Positions 33,674-45,729 of a stretch of 64,000 nucleotides of DNA are shown here, piece by piece. The translations under genes and the position numbers were made by a program. The DNA comes from Rhytidiadelphus loreus. Its lineage: Eukaryota > Streptophyta > Bryopsida > Hypnales > Hylocomiaceae. The notes under the pieces are model-generated. The model had not been told where the DNA came from. It did no database searches and saw nothing but the letters and a program-made list of their open reading frames with translations. Every line of letters starts with the position of its first letter. Within the stretch, counting starts at the first letter, position 1. The stretch covers positions 62,663,348 through 62,727,347 of the forward strand of contig OX344764.1 in the NCBI GenBank assembly GCA_947034895.1, read 5' to 3'.

Positions 33674-36589
33674 AACAAAGTATTGAAGAAATGTAAATTG
33701 TATATTCACGAATTTAATATTCTTCAACATTAAGATTTTGCAAATTATATTGACAATTCATATTTGTTTCTGAAATTCCAATATCCATAAATTGAAGGAT
33801 GTTTCTTATTTAAAATTTGTTGGTTTTCTTAATTTTTTCAAATTAAAGTGCACAATAAAAAATAATACTTCCTACTTTGAATATTATTAGTTTTGGTTAA
33901 TAAATGATGTCCAATGTTGTGGATTTTTAAATGTTGTCCAATCTTTAACTTAATGTCATGGAAAATATACACAACTTAGAACTTCATTATTCAGAACAAA
34001 GAACAATGTGCAACTGTGAATTTTTTAAGATTCAATTTTATAGAATGTAGTTCTTCATATATTTTATTTTCCATAATGTTTTAACACATCCTAAGGAATT
34101 TTCATTTATAGAGGAGCACATTAAATACTTGCTATTCTTCTTCTAGAGTATATTGGAAACCAAAGAAGAAACAAAGCCATTGATGCTATACTACATAGAA
34201 TTAAAATCACAAAATCTTAAAATGTAATGAAGACAACTATAGGAGGACAAGAAAATAATGTATGAGTTAAATTATGATAAAAATTTGAAAGAATAATGAT
34301 TCTTCAACATAGTAGATTATTGTGTTCAATTGTTTTTTAAATTAGAAGGATTTGTAGGGGTAAACCAAAAGTTTGCACAACACTGTAAAGAACTACAATA
34401 AAATGAGATCCAAAAACTTTTATGAAGATGAGATGAAGGAAATAAAAAACAAATGTTTAAAATATTTCAAAAAGAAAGTAGGATACTTGAACTATACAAA
34501 GTAGGACCCCTATTTTTACAAGCTTGGTAACTATGTGAAGAGTAAAAATATTCAAAGACCTCTACTCTAAGAAGCCAACATGTCCACCTTCATGGCATTC
34601 CAAACCATGATTTGAAGCATAATTGGCTTCAAATGAGACTACTTTGTTAGTACACTGAATGAATGATGGATTTTGCATTCATTTGCTCCCAATCATTATT
34701 ATTAACTCCATCATGTTTTAGAGACTTGAACCACTTCAATGTCTCATAAATAATCATCATGCGAGGTTCACCTCCTAGAAATGAATGTATTACAATGTAT
34801 CCCATACAATGACTTTCAAAATTGTATGAAATTAAATACTATACTATACAAGTTTCAGAAATTCTTTACATCTTGTGTATTTAAAACACATAATTATTCA
34901 AAAAGTGTAAGTTATGTATCAATGAAAGGCCTATTTTTTAACTACTACGAACAATTTTGAGTGTTATACTTTTATAATTTTGTGATGATAACTTTTCAAT
35001 AAAAAAAATATTATATCGAACTAATTCTTAATTCTTTTAACATGGAATTAAGAAGTAAAACAAACCAAGAGTTTTTTGTACTTTAAAAACTAAATTCAAT
35101 GCACAACAATCATGGAATTTTAATGAAGACAACCGATTGAAGAAAATGTAGAAGTTTCATTTTTTTTCTCATTCCACCCTAAAACCTATTCCGTGAATTC
35201 AAAAATAATAGCTCTTTAAAGTACAAAACATGAATACCTAATTTTTATGTTTTGTTGTGAAGTACCAAACAAATGGCACCAAATTAATTAATACAAGAAT
35301 CATAAATTCAAGTTCGAAAATTTTTCAACTTCTACATTTCATTGCTTGTCCCAATTTATGGTTATTCCATACCTTTTTAAATGTTAAATATTTTAAATAT
35401 GGTGTTTAGACCTTTATGGGTTAGAATCATCTACAAAATAAAAGTTCTTTCTAATTTAAAAAAAATGAAATGGTAAAAATGAAATAGTTTATTATTTAAT
35501 TATTCTTGTATTAATCACAATACTTTGTATTACATATAAAATTTTAGTATATGGAATGCCCCAAATGTAATGTAAACTTTGAATAGGGTATGGAATTCGG
35601 TAATTGTATTTTGGTGCGTAAGTTCTAAAGGTGCTTGATTCATTTGAAATTTAGAGTGAATTCCACGAAGCTCAAAGAACACGTTAGTCATTTTGGATGT
35701 TGAATACATAACAAATTAGAAATATCATTGATTGAATTCTATTTAAACTTGATTAAACTAGCAAATATGGAAAACCCCTGCCAATGGATATGGAGTATTT
35801 CCCATCGTTCTTGTAGTACTAAGAGAAAGTCTACATTCAATAAAAAAGTCTAAAACAAATGAATTATAAGACTGGAAAATATAAGACACACTTTGACAAT
35901 TGTTTGATTTATGTGTTCAACATCTCTTAGTCCCATCAGAGAGACTCTGCAACCTCCTTAATTCGTAAATGACACCAAGGCCATTTATTGGTCGATGAAT
36001 GACAAACAATCTTGCCGACAAGGACACAAATGCAACTATTCATGCTCTAAAATGTGTGGAAAGGGAAGATCATCTACAATAGTTTGTCTTGCAATGAGTA
36101 CTTTTTCATTTTTTTAAGCGAACAATGCATATAGTGAGACAACAAACAATTTCCACGATGATTGACGTAGTGTTCAAGGATTATTTAAAAAAAAAAACTA
36201 GCAGCATTTAGGGAGCTCAAATGTCATGAGATATGATCTGTGGTTGAATAGTTAATTCTTTGATATCAAATGCCACCTCTTAGAATAACTGTGATCTACA
36301 GAAACTTAGTGAAGTGAAGTTCTCTTACATTCTTTAAACGCATAATGAAACCAAGGCCATTTTCTAGTCAATTAATGACAAACAATCTTACTACGTAGAA
36401 CAAAAATTCAACTATTCATCCTCCAAAAAGTATGTGGAAACGGAAGATCATCTACAATAGTTTGTCTTCCACTGAGTATTATAAATTTTTTTGAAGCCAA
36501 CAATTCATATAGGGACAAAATAGATAATTTCCGCGGTGACCAACTCATCGTTCAAGGCTTAAGGTCTTAGGGACACGTACGTGAGTAGG
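33674..36589. other. AT-rich noncoding arm of copy 2
   Basis: Inverted counterpart of 22,800-25,721 in copy 1. It keeps the two-copy 370-bp repeat. No gene is seen. Confidence 0.65.
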
Positions 36590-37275
36590 GCCCCAAGCTC
36601 AAAACCAAAGTTTGGCGACGTAAATTTGGCAAAATAGGTTTGGGACAGGTAGTAGGTTTCGCGAGGTAGGTTCGGGGAGGCCAATAGGATTGTGGAAATA
36701 GGTTTGGGAGGTCGAAGGCTTGGGAACGTAGGCTTGGGAGGTATCAGGCTTGGTAACGTAGGTTCGGGTGGCCGTAGGCTTGGTGGCCGTGGTCAGGCTC
36801 GGTGGCCGCAGGCTCGAGAGAACCTAGGGTCGGGAGGTCATCTCTCCCGTTTCACAAGGCGTGGGGTTTTCCAACGGCGCACAGTTCTGTATCGTCTGTT
36901 CTTGCGCGCGAGAGTTTTGGTGCTTGTCTTCTTTGAGCACAAGGTTTTGGTGTGTTGCTTGTCTTCTGTGAACGAGTGCGAGGTTTAGGTGAAGTTTCAA
37001 GCGTGGGTGTATCTTGAAGTTCCAGACGCGGGTGTATCCGCAAGTTCCACGCGCGAGTGTTTTGGCAGTGTTGAATTGTTTCAGCTGGGAGGAGCAGTTC
37101 AGCAGGTTGAGCGCAAGTGTTTCTTCCGGCGCTTAGATTTTCAGCAGGCGCTTGGATTTCGAGCAGGCCCGCGAGGTTTTCTTCAGGCGCGGGGATTTGG
37201 AGCTGGCCCTGGGATTTGAAGCTGGCTCGGAGATTTGGAGCTGGCACGTGATTTGGAGCTGGCGCAGGGATTCTA
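36590..37275. repeat. GC-rich tandem repeats of copy 2
   Basis: 36,640-36,845 is built of G-rich units such as GGCTTGGGAACGTAGG and GGTTCGGGTGGCCGTAGG. 37,185-37,275 is built of GATTTGGAGCTGGC(G/A)C units of about 20 bp. The flanking TTTGGCGACGTA segment is shared with copy 1 near 22,750. Frames through it are repeat artefacts. Confidence 0.75.
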
Positions 37276-37823
37276 AAGTTGTTGGATTTCTTGACTCCAG
37301 AGCTCGAGAAGAAACACTCGTTGTGTTTTGATTTCTGGTAAGTACAGTTTTGTGCTTGGCGTCCATGTAATGTGTTTTTTGAATTTGAAATGGTTGGAGT
37401 TTGTTTTCAACCCTTGTTACAGTTTTTGTTTACAAGTGCAAATAGTTTTCTAGTGGCGAGGTTCTTGAATTGAGTGCAAGGTTCTACAATTCAGGTTTCA
37501 GTTCTTGTTTTCATTCTTTAGGCATGTTTAGTTTGCAATTCTTCTTCTTCTTGTTTCAATTGTTGTTGTATTCACCAATTCATAACATTCCTGCAATTCC
37601 AATGTAAGTGCTACTGGTTTTTGTTTTTTGAGTTGTAGTATTCTATTGTTTCCAGCATTGCTATTAGATTCATTGCTTGATTTCAATTTTGTTTTGTATG
37701 CATGTGTTAATTCAAAGTGAACTATATTCAATGGCTGAATTCTGCGCGTGCTTAGAAGATGAGTATTACAATTAGGGTTTTCGTCACCATTCTCGTCAAT
37801 TACTACTAAGTTATCAACAGAAT
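37276..37823. other. Spacer inside copy 2
   Basis: Counterpart of 21,286-21,779. Nothing is recognised; the 108-codon minus-strand frame has no domain. Confidence 0.5.
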
Positions 37824-38446
37824 TTATCTTTGGCTCGAGGATAAAGATAACCAAAAAAATTTAATGAAAATGAAAAACAATTATCCTTGGCCCGAGGATA
37901 AAAAACCCAACAAAACCAACATTATTAAATAAAATCTAAAACAATTATCCTCGGGCCGAGGATAAAAAACCAACAAAACCAACAGAATTGTATAAAAACT
38001 AAAATAATTATCCTTGAGCCGAGGATAAAAAACAACAAAACCAAACATTATTAAATAAATCAAGAAAGTATTATCCTCGAGCCACGGATAAAAAAACAAA
38101 ACCAAACACTATTAAATAAACTAAGAAAGTATTATCCTTGAGCCGAGGATATAAAAAAAATCTCAAACAAATTTAATAATTCTATAATTAAATAAAACGA
38201 GGAACAATTATCCTTGGCACGAGGATAATTGTTCAACAAAAAACATAGCATAAAATCAAATAAAAATAGAAAACAATTATCTTCAAGCCGAGGATAAAAA
38301 TAACCAGAAATGCAAGAATATAATATAATAAATTTAGAACAAGTAGCAGTTATCCTTGGCTCGAAGATAAAAGAAACTAAACAAATATACACTGTAATGA
38401 AAATAAAATAAGAGAACGTACTGTATTATCTTCGTCCCGAAGATAC
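37824..38446. promoter_or_regulatory. Array of ten 21-bp palindromes in copy 2
   Basis: Sites start at 37,824, 37,881, 37,945, 38,008, 38,071, 38,132, 38,208, 38,277, 38,350 and 38,426, spaced about 57-76 bp. A further site is at 38,565. Several left arms read TTATCCTTG, where the CpG has become TG. Minus-strand frames over it repeat Y-P-R-x-E-D-N because of the palindrome. Confidence 0.85.
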
Positions 38447-39606
38447 AGAACCGTAGCTTTGATTTACAAATGAATTCTTTATGTTGATCACTGTCTTATA
38501 TGATTTGTAGCCTTGCACAGACAATACTCAGTCGAATTATATTAGTCAGAACTTCTATCGTCTGTTATCTTCGAGGCAAAGATAAAATCAATGAATACCT
38601 CTGATCTCCATGGTCTGCTATGCACAGGTTCATACCAGCATGGCTACAGATATTGAGTACGATTACTCAGCTACACTCCCGTTTTTGGAGCCATTCAACA
38701 AGTGGTTGGATGAGGAGCCCTTCATAACGGAGATGCTAGAGCTTTACGGCAAGCTCTGGCAATTCAAAGCCGTTGTTGACTCTTGGACATTCGGTGTCAA
38801 CCAATCCAAGGACTACATCTACCTCCGTCACCGAGTAAAAGATAGTGGGATGTACGTGAATTGGAACCTGAGTGAGAAGGTCGCACTCGTGGAGAACCAC
38901 CAAGACAAGTATATTGTCATCACCCTATAAGGGTATGACAACGCTGGGAGGGAAACGAAACATACCCACTCCATTGTCTACCATGAAGATCACTCTGTGG
39001 GAGTTTTCGACTTCGACAACCTTATCGCCGACTTGCACTCGGCAAACCTCGACACCTTGGCTAAAGACTTTATTTCAAGGTACCACCCCTGGCTCAAAAG
39101 GAACGCTAGGGTCACGGCCAGGAAAGTTGGATACATGTTCCATAAGCTCACAGAGCACGCTAAGGAACATGTCCACAAAACACCTGCTCGAACGAGTCAG
39201 GGTCGTGGTCAACAAAGGCAGGAAACTGCCAATGAGACAAAATCAGCGTCAGGAGTGCGTGGCCACACAGGGAGTAGAGGAAGTGAGAGAGGGACAGCCC
39301 TCGCTCAGGCCCCGAAGAGGAAGGACCCGGAATCCACTACCGGCGAGCCTAGTGGGAAACGCAAGAAATCTGTAGCGGAGACTCGCCCAGCTACCGCTGG
39401 CAGTTCAGGCTCTATACTGACAAATGTGAATCTACGGAAGCCATCAGATAAGAAGCCGATCGAAAAACATGAAGTGGCTAGAGCGTATCAATTAGATTTT
39501 TGGAAGGAAAATGGCAAGTGCTTCATTTTTCATCCACAAATCTTCACAGTACACATCAAACAATGCTTCCTGGCCAAGGAAAGATATATTATCCGGAAGC
39601 TAGAAA

Positions 39607-39738
39607 CACTAGTAGAAAATCAAGCCCAATCTGTTGTTTTGGTCGCGTTGATCATCAACAAATTTTTGTTGATCAACAAAAATTTGTTGATGATCAACGC
39701 GACCAAAACAACAGATTGGGCTTGATTTTCTACTAGTG
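39607..39738. mobile_element. CACTA-type MITE, perfect 132-bp palindrome
   Basis: It begins CACTAGTAGAAAATCAAGCC and ends with the exact complement. The two halves match along their full length through a central TTGTTGATCAACAA. The target duplication AAA (39,604-39,606 and 39,739-39,741) is confirmed by the uninterrupted sequence of copy 1. Perfect symmetry implies a recent insertion. Confidence 0.9.
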
Positions 39739-39999
39739 AAATGAGAATGGTGTTTGAGATGAAAGACACCCTCGTTCATCTTGGCTCTGAGCAGCAAAGA
39801 CAAAAACTTTGCTTGACACCTATAGATGTCAATAATAAACTTCTGAAGGAGCGTCCCAAGGATTGAGATTCTATCAAGAACGGAGGTTTCTACATCATTA
39901 ATGGCCAGCACAGTGTCACTGATGCCAAGCTCCTACAACAAGGAGGATGCTGTGAGACTCGGAAGATCGAGTTGCAGACGTGGGAGGCTATAATCGTCT

Positions 40000-40582
40000 C
40001 CCGGGGAGGACACTCCCTATGTTTTAGCAAACTACGTGCGGCGGAAAAAGTAAAACAAGTAATACACCTTAAAATTTAATTTCTTTTTCAAAAAAAAAAT
40101 TATGGATAGATTTTACTACTTTATAAGTTTATGTTTTGAATTATTGGTATTTTTTTGTGCTAATAGTAATTAGTTATAAATTTTTGAAGAAAAAAGATAC
40201 ACTGTAAAGCTGAAAATAACTTTCACACCTCTATATTATATAAGAAAAAAAATTTGAAAAATGAAATTTTTTTTATATAGAATAGCTTTCTATTGAAAGT
40301 TTATTTTGGTTGAATATTGATGCAATAGTCATCTTCATGTGAGCTCTATAAATATTTTAGTTGGAGAACATGCCATTTTAGTTCATTTTTCAACCCTTTC
40401 TAGACAATATATCTTATGTTATTTGGAATTGAAATTTTTGTCAATAGAAACCTTTAGTCATTGTTAAACAAAGCTCAAAATTTTAGAATGAAATTATAGT
40501 TTATTCAAGGTGAATTACATGAATTACTTTTTCCACCGCCGCACGTAGGTACCCCAAATGTAGTGAGAGTGTCCTCCCCTAG
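40000..40582. mobile_element. hAT-type MITE, 583 bp
   Basis: Terminal inverted repeats C(C/T)(C/A)GGGGAGGACACTC with the 8-bp target duplication AATCGTCT on both sides (39,992-39,999 and 40,583-40,590). Copy 1 shows the empty site. A second inner pair (ACGTGCGGCGGAAAAAGTAA and its complement near 40,530) extends the inverted structure. AT-rich and noncoding inside. Confidence 0.9.
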
Positions 40583-40790
40583 AATCGTCTGGACTAGGGA
40601 CCCGAGACAGCTCACAGCTATTTCAAAATGGTGCAATGCCTCCAATCACCTCGTTCATAGTTAGCCAATGCGGAGGAACTAAATTTCCGCATGCAGGCAA
40701 GTTTGGAAGGAGCTCAAGCGGCCTACCAACATCGAGAATGAGGGATTGGTGAGGCGGAACAAAGCCGTATACAACCTTACAGCATACAAG

Positions 40791-40994
40791 GTAGGTCCTC
40801 TTATCTTCGAGGTGAAGATAAAATGTACATGTTCATGATCTAGTTGTCTACACGTATTGCCTCAATAGGGTTAGTTACCTGTAATTTAATCTTTAGGGAT
40901 GTCAGTCACAGTTATCCTCGGTTCGAGGATAACGGTCAAAAAATCAGTATGCATCGAGTTGTGTACTTACTGCATTGAATATCTGTCTCCACAG
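40791..40994 (+). other. Copy 2 intron 1 with two palindromes
   Basis: Donor GTAGGT at 40,791 and acceptor CTCCACAG at 40,994, with palindromes at 40,801-40,821 and 40,912-40,932. Splice sites are conserved with copy 1 although the intron sequence has drifted. Confidence 0.75.
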
Positions 40995-43724
40995 GATTTT
41001 GTTGACGCTGTCATGATCCGGTATGGCAGCATCAACCCGGACAAGGAGGGAGCACAGGTCAAGCTCGCATCGGATGTCAAGAATGAAATTCGAATTATTA
41101 CCTTGGCCGATGAGACTTACCAGATGTGGGAGGAGTTCCTCCAAAAACACATGGAGGGATCATTGATTGATCCTGTGATGCGCAAACCATTTAAGAGCGC
41201 AAAGACCTTCAACGAGAAGAATTTTTCACTAAAGAGGGAGTTCTTCAAGCACATGGGACACTTCACAGACATTGATCTAAAGGATTACGTCCTCCATCTG
41301 CTTGGGAGAACCAAAGGTCGCACACGGGACTTGTGAACGGGATTTTTAATTCCTTTACTAAAATAAATCCCAAAGTAGAGTTCGAACTCTAGGAGGTAAG
41401 TTAAATCAAATTGGAATTTTGAAATTATACGTAAAGATCCAATTGCAAGAGTTTGAATAACCTTACTCTCTACATCATATCAATAGGCTAAAGTTTTAGA
41501 ACAACTTATCAAATATTTCACTTGGGCTTGGATCTTAATTCTTTTCTCCAATATGCTCCACTTCACCATCTTCCTTTTTCTTTTCTTCATTGGCTCTTTT
41601 ATTTGTCCCCATGAAATTCTCCTCTTTAATGTTGCACTCCATCTTCAAATTATACGGTTGCCGGCAAAATGCACACTTCTTTATTTTTGTTTTATAATTT
41701 TCTTTATTCATTTTTATTTTATCCATTAATTTCAATTGTTATTCAAACAATCATTCATAAACTCTAATAAGTTTTTCCCAATCGGTTTAGTGTACTGATC
41801 ACAACATATAGTCTATGATATTCCGATTGGTAATATTCATGCTCCAGTATATAATTTCCCAATTGAGTTTGAATGATACTTCAATTAAATTTAGTTTCAC
41901 TGGTCTCTCAAAACAAAACATCCCAATTGACTCAAACTCACAACCACTCTTTCATCACATCATGTCAATTACAAATTTTCCAATTAGTTCATTTAAATAC
42001 ACAATCCAGATTCCACCATTTAAATTCTTACAATCTCTCAATGCAACAACTCAATTAATCCATTTTGATTCCTATGTTATTAAATTCACAATTGTTTACA
42101 CTCTTACAAATTCCATTAATTTCTCGCTTTATTAATTCCAATCGATTCTTCTCTCAATATAGATTACTCAACTAACTCCAATCAGTCTCACAATCACATT
42201 AACTCAATTCCAATTGATATTCATTTAACAATTTCACTCACTCAACTTCCACAATTCATCTTCCAAATTCCATAACACTCATTCACAATTTATCATTTCA
42301 ATTCACACCAATTGAATCACTCACATTCAATCACACACAGTTTTTCCATTATTTCCAATTGAACTCAACACACAAACAACCATTTACAATACACACTCAC
42401 AATTGCAAACATTTCTTTCCATTCATTAAGCTAATACAAAAGTCACAGAACAAGCATACAATTGTTTTTACTTCCGGGGAAGGAGCGCCTGTTTCACTCA
42501 CATGATCACTAAATCACAATTGGAAAACACCAAGCCAAAGTACCCCAAAAAGACAGAACCACCAATCGATTCCAACTCTTTAAATTTCCAGATCCTGTGA
42601 GTTCTATTTCCAATCGGCAAATACTAATAGTAAGCCGCTAAATACTATACCAATTGGCTAAACAACCTAGAAAAACAAGAAAAACAACCAATTGGCTAAA
42701 ATGAAAAATAACATTCAGACTACAGGACTACCCAAAGGTCTCAGTGGGTGCATCCAAGATCTTGTGCGAGGACAATTATAAAGCCGAGCACTGGGTAGAG
42801 CGGAGGAAGCGGAAGAAGGTCATCATGGAGGAATTTATGGCCCTTGATAAGTCCTTGAAATTCAAGGACAGACATGGAGAAGTCATTGACGTGGCGTGGA
42901 GGCAATGGAAGCGCGACAACATGTTTTCTTCGGCATCGTGGGACTTCCTGCTCACCGCCTCGCCCAACCAGTTCTTCGTGAAGCGCCTCACCAACGAAGC
43001 AAAGAAGAAGACTTCAATAGACTACAAAGACAATCCAAAATTGTCGATGGTCTATAACATGTTCAAGACCTTCTTGAAGATGAAGAAGCGGGTGGAGCCA
43101 GTGGGTGGGGATGTGTTCATTCGGGGTCACCAATGCTATCCCCAAGCTCTTGTGACCACCCATGTGTGGCCCTACGTCATGAGAGACCTTCGTCTCGCCG
43201 TCATAGATTTCCGAATCCTCCCCAAACCAAATCCAGGATCAGGTGATAGTCCACCATGCTTGTCGTTGCTGAATTTTTTAGCGGATCACCTGAAGCCGGT
43301 GCTGTCTACTCCGGATGTGTGGTTATGGATTATGGGAAATTCATACGACATGGACGCGGCAAAGAAATTTGCGGCGTCGAAGATGACAGGGTACGAAGTC
43401 AAGGTGTCCAACTACCTACCAAGTAAGGCCGAGAGGATGGACAACTCGACCAACCGTGTGTTGGCGCCCCCGGTGAAGCTCCTTTTTGTATTGAAGAAAT
43501 GGGATGACGGGGAGCCAAGATATAAGGATGTATTAAAGAAGGTCTACGCCACCGATGACATTCCTTACTACACGGATTTTCAAAAGAATACCGAGGCAAA
43601 ATATAGAGTCCATCCAAGTGAGCTGAGGATGGAGTTCTATATTGACATTCTCCAGAGTTTTACCGTGACTGGAGAGAACGTCATCAGCATCTACTCAGGC
43701 TCAAAGTTTATGATTGCTGCCAAG
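40995..43724 (+). pseudogene. Copy 2 methyltransferase-like exon 2, split by an insertion
   Basis: Matches copy 1 exon 2 at 40,995-41,331 and 42,725-43,724, separated by the solo-LTR-like segment. Within the remaining coding stretches the frame is open. The end reads GENVISIYSGSKFMIAAK, so the degenerate SAM motif is shared by both copies and predates their split. Confidence 0.8.
41332..42724. mobile_element. Solo-LTR-like insertion, 1,393 bp
   Basis: Starts TGTGAACGGG and ends GACTACA (TG...CA). It is flanked by the 5-bp target duplication GGACT (41,327-41,331 and 42,725-42,729), and copy 1 gives the empty site. It has no internal coding region, no visible second LTR, and many CCAATTG/CAATTGA motifs. 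Best read as a solo LTR; a small non-autonomous LTR element is the alternative. Confidence 0.8.
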
Positions 43725-43939
43725 GTGAGACTTCATGTTTCGCTTGCCTTTATCTTCGGCTCGAAGATAATAGTGTCTTATTGCTGGTTATCTTCGGCTC
43801 GAAGATATCATTGTCTGTTGGTGTTATATTATGTGCAAGCTACCTCTATGTATCTTGTATGTTGGTGTGTTATCCTCGAATCGAGGATAAATTCTCACGG
43901 GTTGATAATGAGTATTAACGACTGCTTGTTCTTTTGCAG
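43725..43939 (+). other. Copy 2 intron 2 with three palindromes
   Basis: Palindromes at 43,750-43,770, 43,788-43,808 and 43,870-43,890, between donor GTGAGA and acceptor CTTTTGCAG. Confidence 0.75.
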
Positions 43940-45256
43940 ATGTATGGTCTCTATTATTATGGCCTTACTGACCGGCATGCATCCCAAAAACTTCGAGAAA
44001 TGGCGAAGTATGGCAATAAATTAGACATCAACGATTTCTGCCATGAAAACTCGCCATATCTTCCAAGTTATGTGCGACCTCGTAACCTTCATATTCCAGA
44101 TGTGGACTCGGAGTCCACACCCTCAATTGATGGAAATGCGGGTGTCTCAAGGGCGGATCGGGATTTCCCTGGTGACGAGGGTGCTTCCAACCTCGGCATC
44201 AATGAATACGGAACAAACACCAATATTGTTTGAAGAGGAAATGTGGAAGACTCCCATGTACAGGACCAGGGCCCCGAATTCGCCTCCAAGGGTATCGAAG
44301 ACTCCAGAGCGGGTACACGGAAAAAAAAAAAGATCGGAAAGAAGCCCATGGAGGAGTTCATACCGGACATCATCATCAGCGATGTGGAGGACTCCTATTC
44401 CGATATGGAGGACTTTAACTATGATGGTCCAGATGATGGTGGCGCTGGTTCGTCACAAGAAACCCATGGTCCGAACGCACTTGCCGAGGCACTCTCTGGC
44501 CATGTTACCGAGTCCAGGGAGCCTTCAGACCCACCTCATGTTCCTCTCCGTCTTGTGAAGCAGGAGCTCAAGGATTTCTGGAGGCAGAGAGAGGAGAGGA
44601 AGGCCTTCAAGAGGGCAGAGCAGTCAAGAAGAAGGAAAGAGGAGCTGGCGGAGAAGGAAGCTTTGAAGAAGGAACTAGAAAAATTGCGTGAAGAGAATGT
44701 TTCTCTGAGAACGCGATCACAGGATCCCTCTGTCTCTAACCCTGATGCGCATGACGGTGGTGGTGCTTTAGGAGCCTCAGGTCCTCAGACCGCCGATGAG
44801 GATTATCCTCGAGGCGAAGATGATCCTCTCCCACCTTCCGGAGAGGATATCGCTCCCCCTTCTCCTCCTCCAATGGAACAAGACCAAGGGTCCTCTCTTC
44901 CTGTTGATCGATCAAATCAATAGATCCAAGAAGAGATTGCTCCCTCTGGAACTAGGACAGAGGGAGTTGATAGAGTTGTGGATTATCCTCGAGGCGAGGA
45001 TAATTTGAGTGAGCCCCCTACATTGGAGGCGCAAGCGGAGTCGGTCCCAGAGACACAAGAGGAGCATGATGTTCCAGATCCCATCCCCCCTCCGCCTGAG
45101 CCGCGAGTACTGGAGGTGGAGATAGAGTTTGAAAATCCCCCGGACGACGACGACGAGACTGTAGACTACGGGGAATAATTGGATGAAGACGCCGGAAACC
45201 TGGAGTTTGGTCAGGTACACTCCCCTCCATCATCAGACCCCTACGATATTTTGTGA
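43940..45256 (+). pseudogene. Copy 2 exon 3: acidic and coiled-coil tail, several stops
   Basis: Matches copy 1 exon 3 from MYGLYYYGLTDRHAS to SSDPYDIL. Stops are near 44,233 (TGA where copy 1 has CAA), 44,923 (TAG where copy 1 has CAG) and 45,176 (TAA). The coiled coil (ELKDFWRQREERKAFKRAEQ... ELEKLREENVSLRTR) is intact. The palindromes at 44,803-44,823 and 44,983-45,003 again encode Y-P-R-G-E-D. Confidence 0.75.
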
Positions 45257-45528
45257 TTGAGTCTGTCGAATGTGATGTGATGGATGTTTGTTTTGGCTTC
45301 CATCATGTTCATATTCCCAGTGAGAGACTCTCATGCCAATTCCTTTTGTTTGACAGGAAGGAGTGGACAGTCTCTGATTGTGAAGTGTGGACGAATTGCC
45401 ACTCTGTGACTGCGTTGTAGCATAGTGTAGATACCGCAACGGACTGTAGTTGGTACTTGTATACAATCGGCTAGAGATCAACAATACCGTTAGACCGGGT
45501 GTATCATAAATTATTTTGAAATAAATAT

Positions 45529-45729
45529 ATGTCAAACTTCTCTTCAATGCGTGTAGTGTCTAATGAATTGATATTGTCCATGTTTGTGCCCAGCGCGGAC
45601 AACTTAGAAGTGTGCACCGCCCGTTGGCACTCAAACAATCACTTAACGGAGGGATTATGCAGTCGCTTAGTGGGGTTCAATGTTTTTCACCGTTTTATAG
45701 GTCGTCTGATTTTGCCTTTCAACAGGTAA
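45529..45729 (+). CDS. Copy 2 of the small conserved frame
   Basis: 66 codons, extended by MSNFSS ahead of the copy 1 start and otherwise near-identical (CTARWHSNNHLTEG kept). Ends at AACAG/GTAACT. Same uncertainty as in copy 1. Confidence 0.35.
   Translation: MSNFSSMRVVSNELILSMFVPSADNLEVCTARWHSNNHLTEGLCSRLVGFNVFHRFIGRLILPFNR

Larger units (their letters stand above)
38640..40790 (+). pseudogene. Copy 2 of the ParB-like exon 1, disrupted
   Basis: It starts at ATG 38,640 and matches copy 1 exon 1. Stops: TAA at 38,928-38,930 (CAA in copy 1), a TGA near 39,865 (TGG in copy 1) and a TAG near 40,663 (CAA in copy 1). Two MITEs are inserted, at 39,607-39,738 and 40,000-40,582. The DGQH signature survives as GFYIINGQHSVTDAKL-like sequence around 39,890-39,930, with the Asp changed to Asn. 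The exon ends at AAG/GTAGGT. Confidence 0.8.

Noticed and set aside
37881..38392. Minus-strand proteins with repeated YPRxEDN motifs
   Set aside because: They are translations of the palindrome array. The motif arises from TTATCCTCG..CGAGGATAA itself and frames differ between copies.
41535..41735. 66-codon Lys-rich frame inside the solo-LTR-like segment
   Set aside because: Low-complexity, no homology recognised, and LTR DNA is normally noncoding.
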